From assembly GCA_007128865.1 (NCBI GenBank), contig SKWP01000001.1:1-12812 (forward strand): 12,812 nt of DNA, given 5' to 3'. Positions 7,335-12,812 of the stretch are shown here, piece by piece (position 1 is the stretch's first letter; every line of letters begins with the position of its first letter). Below the pieces are notes generated by a model. It searched no databases. It worked only from the letters and a program-made list of their open reading frames with translations, and was not told where the DNA came from. The position numbers and the translations under genes were made by a program. The DNA comes from Paracoccaceae bacterium (GTDB lineage Bacteria > Pseudomonadota > Alphaproteobacteria > Rhodobacterales > Rhodobacteraceae).

Positions 7335-8321
7335 ATGAAATACCGCGACCTCGGCTCTCAGGGATTGCGCGTGTCCGCCATCGGCCTGGGCTGTTCGGGC
7401 ATGTCATCGGATTACGGTATCCCCGATGATGTGGAGTCCGTTGCCACGATCCACCACGCGATCGACAACGGTATAACCTTCTTCGATACCTCCGACGCCT
7501 ATGCGGCCGGTAGGAACGAGCAGCTCATCGCCGGCGCCATCAAGGGGCGGCGCGATGGGTTGGTCATTGCCAGCAAGTTCGGAAACATGCGCGGTCCCAA
7601 CGGAGAGCGCGGCATCACCAACGGCAAGCCGGAATACGTTCCGCTTGCCTGCGAAAGAAGCCTCGAACGGCTGGGTATCGACGCGATCGACCTCTATTAC
7701 ATCCACCGCATCGACCCGGATGTGCCGATCGAGGAAACCGTCGGCGCAATGTCCCGCCTCGTCGAAGCCGGCAAGGTGCGGTATATCGGATTGTGCGAGG
7801 GCGGGCCGGAAACCATACGAAGGGCCCATGCCGTGCATCCGCTCACTGCGGTGCAGATGGAATACTCGCTGTGGACCCGCGATGCCGAGGCCGCGATCCT
7901 GCCCACACTCCGCGCTCTCGGAATCGGCCTTGTGGCCTACAGCCCGCTTGGCCGCGGGTTCCTGACCGGCGCCTTTCGCAGCCGCGACGACCTGATTGCG
8001 CAAGACCGGCGCCATGCCCATCCGCGGTTCCAGGAAGGCAATTTCGAAGCCAATCTCGCGCTGATCGAGCCGCTGGAGCGCATGGCGCAGGCCCTGGGTG
8101 TCACCTCGGCCCAGTTGGCCCTGGCCTGGGTTCTGGGCCGGGGAAACGACATTATCCCGATCCCCGGCACCAAGAGACGCCGCTATCTCGAAATCAACAT
8201 GGGGGCCGTGGAGATCGAACTCGGGGATTCAGAGATGGCCGAGCTTGACGGGGTGTTCAGGCCGGGCATTGCCGCAGGGCTGCGGTATCCCGAGTTTCAG
8301 CTTCGAAAGCTCGGCATCTGA
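7335..8321 (+). CDS. Aldo/keto reductase (AKR13-like), second of a tandem pair
   Basis: This 328-residue enzyme is closely related to its upstream neighbour over the whole length; by eye more than half of aligned residues agree. The tetrad is complete: D51 and Y56 in FDTSDAY, K81 in ASKFG and H124 in YIHRID. The cofactor tail [13 protein letters not shown] (276-288) fits NADP(H). It differs at the nicotinamide-side Ser: AKR motif LSE is LCE here (C154), and the following residues are GGPET instead of ASPAT. Both copies lack the Gly that usually follows the catalytic Tyr (A57 here, N55 in the first). AAGGA at 7321-7325 supports the start. It is the last gene of the plus-strand cluster. A tandem duplication with divergent specificity, or sequential reductions of two carbonyls, would explain the pair. 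Confidence 0.92.
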   Translation: MKYRDLGSQGLRVSAIGLGCSGMSSDYGIPDDVESVATIHHAIDNGITFFDTSDAYAAGRNEQLIAGAIKGRRDGLVIASKFGNMRGPNGERGITNGKPEYVPLACERSLERLGIDAIDLYYIHRIDPDVPIEETVGAMSRLVEAGKVRYIGLCEGGPETIRRAHAVHPLTAVQMEYSLWTRDAEAAILPTLRALGIGLVAYSPLGRGFLTGAFRSRDDLIAQDRRHAHPRFQEGNFEANLALIEPLERMAQALGVTSAQLALAWVLGRGNDIIPIPGTKRRRYLEINMGAVEIELGDSEMAELDGVFRPGIAAGLRYPEFQLRKLGI

Positions 8322-8346
8322 TCGAACCGGGCAGCGGGATACCATC

Positions 8347-8372
8347 CGCGGCCTGCCGGCAACAGCGCCGCG
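8347..8372. terminator. Weak GC hairpin between convergent genes
   Basis: CGCGGC (8347-8352) pairs with GCCGCG (8367-8372) around a 14-nt loop in the 51-bp space between the last reductase and the convergent deacylase gene. The right arm abuts the deacylase stop codon. There is no T-run on either side, so it is at best a weak bidirectional terminator and could be chance in such GC-rich DNA. Confidence 0.25.
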
Positions 8373-9302
8373 TCAGCCGTGATCCTGCTGCGCCATGACA
8401 AGCACGGTGTCGCCGTCTTCCACCCAGCGCGCACGCCGCACGAATACGGCGATGCCCTCGGTCGGCGCCGCGATCCTGGCCAGGGGCCGGCCATCGAGCC
8501 CAAGGACCGTGGCAACGACCTGTCCCTTCCGCAGCCGGTCGAGCGGTGCGACGCCGGTCTGCAGAAAACCGCTCTTCGGGGCCGCAATCGCCTTGTCGAT
8601 GTCGCCCGATCCCGCAAGGCGCAGTGGCGGTTGCGTTGGCGCGGGCGGTGCGTGGGGAATCATTCCAAGCTGCTGCATCACCCTCAGCGTGCCGGCGCGA
8701 TAGGCTTCGATCACGGTTTCGTCCGGAAAGATGCCGCCAGTTGTCTCGACATAGATCGAAGGGATGCCGCGCGCATGCGCCTCGCTCAGGGTGCGCCCGC
8801 CCGCCGGGGCGCCGTGGCGCCATACGGCTGGCGCGCCGAAGGCTTCCGCCATCTGCCGCGCCCTGGCAGCCATCGGTCCGGTATCGCCGTAGCCGGAGAA
8901 GAAGGCAGCAGCCAGCGCCGCCCCGCCGGAATGCAGGTCGAGCAGCGCATCGGCGCGCGCGATGACCGCACTGGCCAGCAGCGCCGCCAGACGTTCGGTT
9001 GGTCGGCCGTCTGGCTTGCCGGGAAAGCACCGTGCCAGGTTGCAGCCATCGACCGGCGAGCATCGCATGCCGGCAGCCACCGCATCGGGGTTGGCCACCG
9101 GAACGACGATCAGCCGCCCGGCAAGCGGTTCCCGATCGATCCCGGCAAGCAGCCGGGCCAATGCCACCGGGCCTTCCATCTCGTCGCCGTGCACGCCACC
9201 CATCAGTGCAAGGGTGGGGCCGGGGCCAGTGCCCTCGACGGTGAATATCGACAGCTCCCGCAGGACACCTTCGACCCGGCATCGCCTTTCGCTTGTGCTC
9301 AT
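8373..9302 (-). CDS. Succinylglutamate desuccinylase/aspartoacylase family zinc deacylase (M14-like)
   Basis: This 309-residue cytoplasmic protein belongs to the M14-like deacylases that remove an acyl group from N-acyl amino acids or similar amides with one zinc ion. Zinc ligands are H38 and E41 in GGVHGDE (35-41) and H124 in DLHSGG (122-127). N88 and R91 in DGCNLAR (85-91) fit substrate carboxylate binding, and E186 in YVETTGG (184-190) fits the catalytic base. The C-terminal third (about 228-309) is the beta-rich domain of the family, with biotinyl-lipoyl-like glycines (SGFLQTG, LRKGQ, GLDGRP). The frame is open far upstream to 9959, but that part is low-complexity and Arg/Pro-rich. The ATG at 9302 has AGGGGG (9312-9317) before it. 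It converges on the reductase operon. The natural substrate is unknown. Confidence 0.9.
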   Translation of the reverse strand: MSTSERRCRVEGVLRELSIFTVEGTGPGPTLALMGGVHGDEMEGPVALARLLAGIDREPLAGRLIVVPVANPDAVAAGMRCSPVDGCNLARCFPGKPDGRPTERLAALLASAVIARADALLDLHSGGAALAAAFFSGYGDTGPMAARARQMAEAFGAPAVWRHGAPAGGRTLSEAHARGIPSIYVETTGGIFPDETVIEAYRAGTLRVMQQLGMIPHAPPAPTQPPLRLAGSGDIDKAIAAPKSGFLQTGVAPLDRLRKGQVVATVLGLDGRPLARIAAPTEGIAVFVRRARWVEDGDTVLVMAQQDHG

Positions 9303-9820
9303 CGCGTTTTGCCCCCTGCCTGCCGACGGCGCATGCTGCCACGTCGGATCGGCACATGGGCGCGGCCGGGGTTTCGCCCTGTGGAACGTCTGCGGAAGCC
9401 GATGATCGGCGGCTGTGCCCTCGTGCTGCCATGTCCGGGCCATCCGCCGCCTGCCGATCCGTCGCGCAAGGCCAAACCAGAAGGCCGGCCTGGGCACGGG
9501 CGCGCGTCCGCACCCTGCCAAACCTCGCATGGCGGTCAATGATTTCCGCAGCACTGCGAAGAAATGCACCTGACCGGCGTTGACTCGAATGAGGGGTTCG
9601 CGACAGTCTGGCCCTGACACTGGCCGCAACCGAAACAGCCGCCTGCCGAACCGGGCAGCACAGGCCGGGTGCGCGGTTGTCCGGAATTGGTCCGAGGTGG
9701 CGATGGGCAGCAGGGTAGGGGCGGACAGGGCATTGAATTGTTGGAAGCCGCAGCCGCGCCGGTCGGAAGGGCGTGTCGGGCAGGGCGCAGACTGCCATTC
9801 AGCAACCGGCGTCCCTGCCC
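9303..9820. other. Gene-free divergent spacer between the deacylase and mvaB
   Basis: I find no credible gene in this stretch. Open frames cross it on both strands only because stop codons are rare in GC-rich DNA, and their translations are Arg/Pro/Ala-rich without family character. It must contain the promoters of both divergent genes. TTGACT at 9580-9585 and TTGAAT at 9733-9738 are -35-like on the plus strand but have no convincing -10 partner. The two TTG(G)TCCG-like words near 9677-9699 are too short to interpret. Confidence 0.55.
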
Positions 9821-10726
9821 ATGGCTGAATTCGTCGAGGTTTTCGAGGTCGCCCCGCGTGACGGCTTGCAGAACGAGGCCCGGCGCATTCCGGCCGCCGA
9901 CAAGATCGCGCTTGTCGACAGGCTTTCGGCCTGCGGCTTTCGCCGTATCGAGGCGGCAAGCTTCGTGTCGCCGCGCTGGGTGCCGCAGATGGCCGACGGT
10001 GCCGAGGTCATGGCGGGAATCCGGCGCCGGCCCGGTGCCCGTTACGTCGCACTGACGCCCAATCTGAAGGGCTACGAACGGGCGCGCGCCGCCGGCGTGG
10101 ATGAGGTGGCGGTCTTTGCCTCGGCGTCCGAGAAGTTCTCGCGCGCCAATCTCAATTGTTCGATCATCGAAAGCCTGCAACGTTTCGCCCCGGTCGCGGA
10201 TGCGGCGCGGGCCGATGGCGTGGCCCTGCGCGGCTATGTTTCCTGCGCCACGGACTGCCCCTTTGAAGGCCCCGTCGAACCCGGCAAGGTGGCCGGCGTG
10301 GCATCGGCCCTGCTGGCCATGGGCTGCGCCGAAATCGCCGTGGCCGACACCATTGGCAAGGGCAGGCCGGACACCATCGCCGCAATGCTGCGCGCGGTGC
10401 TGGATGTGGTGCCCGCCGACCGGCTGGCGGGGCATTTCCACGACACCGCGGGGCGGGCGCTGGCCAATGTCGAGGTCGCGCTGGAACACGGGCTACGCAT
10501 TTTCGATGCTGCCGCCGGCGGGCTTGGCGGTTGCCCCTATGCGCCCGGCGCGGCCGGAAACCTTGCCACCGAGGCGCTGGCCGACCGGCTGTCGGCGCTC
10601 GGGTTCGACACCGGGCTTGACCTTGCGGCGCTGGCCGATGCGGCCGCCTTTGCCCGCAGCCTGCGCGGCCCGCGTTCGCACGAAGGAAACCGCGATGTAC
10701 CAGACACTGGACCTGCAGACCGATGA
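9821..10726 (+). CDS. mvaB: Hydroxymethylglutaryl-CoA lyase
   Basis: This 301-residue TIM-barrel enzyme cleaves 3-hydroxy-3-methylglutaryl-CoA to acetyl-CoA and acetoacetate, the last step of leucine degradation. Diagnostic motifs are VAPRDGLQNE (10-19, with R13 and metal ligand D14), IEAASFVSPRWVPQMAD (43-59), the metal histidines H205 and H207 in GHFHDT, and GGLGGCPYAPGAAGN (233-247), which carries the active-site Cys C238 and ligand N247. The ATG at 9821 gives the usual N-terminus but lacks a good ribosome binding site. A GTG at 9773 would add 16 residues behind GGAAGG and is a less likely alternative. The C-terminal tail overlaps the next gene by 32 nt, indicating one transcript. Enzymes of the earlier leucine steps are absent from this window. 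Confidence 0.95.
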   Translation: MAEFVEVFEVAPRDGLQNEARRIPAADKIALVDRLSACGFRRIEAASFVSPRWVPQMADGAEVMAGIRRRPGARYVALTPNLKGYERARAAGVDEVAVFASASEKFSRANLNCSIIESLQRFAPVADAARADGVALRGYVSCATDCPFEGPVEPGKVAGVASALLAMGCAEIAVADTIGKGRPDTIAAMLRAVLDVVPADRLAGHFHDTAGRALANVEVALEHGLRIFDAAAGGLGGCPYAPGAAGNLATEALADRLSALGFDTGLDLAALADAAAFARSLRGPRSHEGNRDVPDTGPADR

Positions 10727-11477
10727 CCGCGGCGTTGCCACGCTGATCCTGAACCGGCCCGAGCGGCACAATGCCATGTCGTCGGAAATGATCGGCGAGC
10801 TGACGGCGGTTGCGGCGCGGCTTGGCCGCGACCCTGCGGTGCGGGTGGTGGTTCTGACAGGGGCTGGCGAGAGCTTTTGCGCCGGCGCCGATCTGGGCTG
10901 GATGCGCGCGCAGATGGCGGCCGATGGCCCGGCCCGCGCGCGCGAGGCCCGGGCGCTGGCCGAGATGCTGGGCGCGCTCGACGCCCTGCCGAAACCGCTG
11001 GTCGGGCGGGTGCAGGGGCAGGCGTTTGGCGGTGGGCTGGGGCTGATTTGCGTGTGCGACGTGACGGTGGGCGCGGATCACGGCAGGTTCGGCTTCACCG
11101 AGGCGCGGCTGGGGCTGATCCCGGCCACCATCGGCCCCTATGTGGCGGCGCGCATGGGGGTGGCCGTGGCGCGGCGGGTGTTCATGTCGGCGCGGCGTTT
11201 CGATGCGGCCGAAGCGGTGCGGCTGGGCCTGTTCTCGGTCGCGGTTCCGGCCGAAAGGCTTGACGCTGCTGTGGAGGCCGAGGTGGCACCCTATCTGTCC
11301 TGCGCACCCGGCGCCGTTGCCGCTGCCAAGCAGCTCTTGCGCCGTCTTGGCCCGCGGCTGGACGAGGCCGCCGTCGCCGAGACGATCGAGGCGCTGGTCG
11401 AGCGCTGGGAAACCGACGAGGCGCGCGAGGGAATCGCCGCCTTCTTCGAACGCCGGCCGCCGCGCTGGGCCGAATAG
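10695..11477 (+). CDS. liuC: Enoyl-CoA hydratase/isomerase family, probable methylglutaconyl-CoA hydratase
   Basis: This 260-residue crotonase-fold enzyme probably hydrates 3-methylglutaconyl-CoA to HMG-CoA, the substrate of the lyase encoded just upstream. Oxyanion-hole segments are SFCAGADLGWM (60-70) and GQAFGGGLGL (108-117). The catalytic glutamate fits E136 in GFTEARLGLIPATIGPYV (133-150), a stretch typical of LiuC-type hydratases. The second glutamate of classical crotonases (in the GGG-x-E position) is G116, also usual for this subgroup as far as I recall. The ATG at 10695 has AAGGA (10683-10687) and lies within the end of mvaB, so the two are translationally coupled. The family is broad, so specificity rests mainly on the mvaB linkage. 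Confidence 0.85.
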   Translation: MYQTLDLQTDDRGVATLILNRPERHNAMSSEMIGELTAVAARLGRDPAVRVVVLTGAGESFCAGADLGWMRAQMAADGPARAREARALAEMLGALDALPKPLVGRVQGQAFGGGLGLICVCDVTVGADHGRFGFTEARLGLIPATIGPYVAARMGVAVARRVFMSARRFDAAEAVRLGLFSVAVPAERLDAAVEAEVAPYLSCAPGAVAAAKQLLRRLGPRLDEAAVAETIEALVERWETDEAREGIAAFFERRPPRWAE

Positions 11478-11496
11478 CCGGAACCACAGGGGTTGC

Positions 11497-11518
11497 TGCG
11501 GTGCGGCATGGCGCCGCA
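11497..11518 (+). terminator. Hairpin downstream of the hydratase gene
   Basis: TGCGGTGC (11497-11504) pairs with GCGCCGCA (11511-11518), eight pairs including one G-T wobble, around the loop GGCATG. It lies 19 nt after the hydratase stop. No T-run follows, so it may be a Rho-assisted or weak terminator separating the leucine genes from nuo, or simply a 3' stabiliser. Confidence 0.35.
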
Positions 11519-11589
11519 ACGTCGCAGCTGAAAAATGTATGCCGTTGCATGCAGGGGGTGAAATCGGAGGCGCTGCCGGGTCGCTTCGG

Positions 11590-11618
11590 TTGACCATGCC
11601 GCAGTGCAGGAGTAATTG
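11590..11618 (+). promoter_or_regulatory. Possible promoter of the nuo operon
   Basis: TTGACC (11590-11595) is a good -35-like hexamer. A -10 candidate follows either as AGTAAT (11611-11616, spacer 15) or TAATTG (11613-11618, spacer 17). Neither combination is ideal. The position, about 52-80 bp before the nuoA ATG and after the hairpin at 11497-11518, is right for a nuo promoter. Confidence 0.3.
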
Positions 11619-11669
11619 GGCAGCGCAGGCCCACTGTCTGGGCGGCACTGCCAGCCGGGAGGCGAGCGC

Positions 11670-12559
<890 letters not shown>

Positions 12560-12571
12560 GGAGGCGCCCCG

Positions 12572-12812
12572 ATGTCCGAAGCTCTGGCGGATCTTGCCCG
12601 TTACATCCGGGACCGACGCACCGAAGACGTGTTCGATGCGGTCATTGCCCATGGCGAGCTGACGCTTTCGGTCGCTCCGGCGACGCTGCCGGGACTGGTG
12701 CGTTTCCTGCGCAGCGATCCGGCCTGCAACTTCGGCACGCTGGTTGACATGACGGCTGTCGATCATCCTGACCGGGCGCAGCGCTTCGATGTGGTCTATC
12801 ACTTCCTGTCCA
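12572..12812 (+). CDS. nuoC: NADH-quinone oxidoreductase subunit C, N-terminal part, cut by the window end
   Basis: About 80 codons of the 30-kDa (NuoC) complex I subunit are present. The reading frame begins MSEALADLARYIRDRR and includes the conserved FGTLVDMTAVDHPDR stretch followed by RFDVVYHFLS, the start of the subunit's core fold. GAGGAGG (12558-12564), overlapping the nuoB stop, is a strong ribosome binding site 7 nt before the ATG. The order nuoA-nuoB-nuoC and the sequence make the call secure. The rest lies beyond the window. Confidence 0.93.
   Translation, partial: MSEALADLARYIRDRRTEDVFDAVIAHGELTLSVAPATLPGLVRFLRSDPACNFGTLVDMTAVDHPDRAQRFDVVYHFLS

Noticed and set aside
9303..9959. 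Upstream extension of the deacylase frame on the minus strand
   Set aside because: The 219 extra codons are low-complexity and run into mvaB. Family similarity begins at the ATG at 9302, which has its own AGGGGG site.

Overview
The window looks like GC-rich alphaproteobacterial DNA, most likely from a Rhodobacterales (Rhodobacter/Paracoccus/Roseobacter-type) organism. The best evidence is the right edge, where nuoA, nuoB and the start of nuoC (respiratory complex I) closely resemble the Paracoccus/Rhodobacter versions as I recall them. The assignment comes from reading the sequence, not from a database search.

Bases 1-420 hold no gene I can support. They contain two candidate regulatory elements, the better one being a pair of GAATTATCGAT repeats just upstream of the first gene. 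Bases 421-8321 form one densely packed plus-strand cluster: a fumarylacetoacetate-hydrolase-fold enzyme, the small and large membrane subunits of a tripartite tricarboxylate transporter (TctB, TctA), an LVIVD-repeat beta-propeller protein, the periplasmic binding protein (TctC), a GntR/FCD regulator and two paralogous aldo/keto reductases. Spacing is tight: overlaps of 8, 11 and 23 nt and gaps of 1, 29, 54 and 74 nt. The largest gap contains a perfect 12-bp hairpin. The natural reading is a substrate-inducible uptake and catabolic operon for an unidentified organic acid. TctC captures it, TctAB imports it, the reductases and the FAH-fold enzyme convert it, and the GntR protein senses it or a product.

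Bases 8373-9302 carry a convergent minus-strand zinc deacylase of the succinylglutamate desuccinylase/aspartoacylase family. A gene-free stretch of about 520 bp follows (9303-9820).

From 9821 the genes are conserved metabolism on the plus strand. HMG-CoA lyase (mvaB) and a methylglutaconyl-CoA hydratase-like enoyl-CoA hydratase overlap each other; they represent the last steps of leucine breakdown, without isovaleryl-CoA dehydrogenase or methylcrotonyl-CoA carboxylase nearby. A 192-bp spacer with a hairpin and a possible promoter precedes nuoABC, which runs off the window.

The least understood element is the propeller protein at 3241-4512. It sits inside the transporter operon, has a histidine at the same place in five consecutive blades, and carries a helical insert in its second blade. 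The cluster as a whole is the best candidate for an undescribed pathway.
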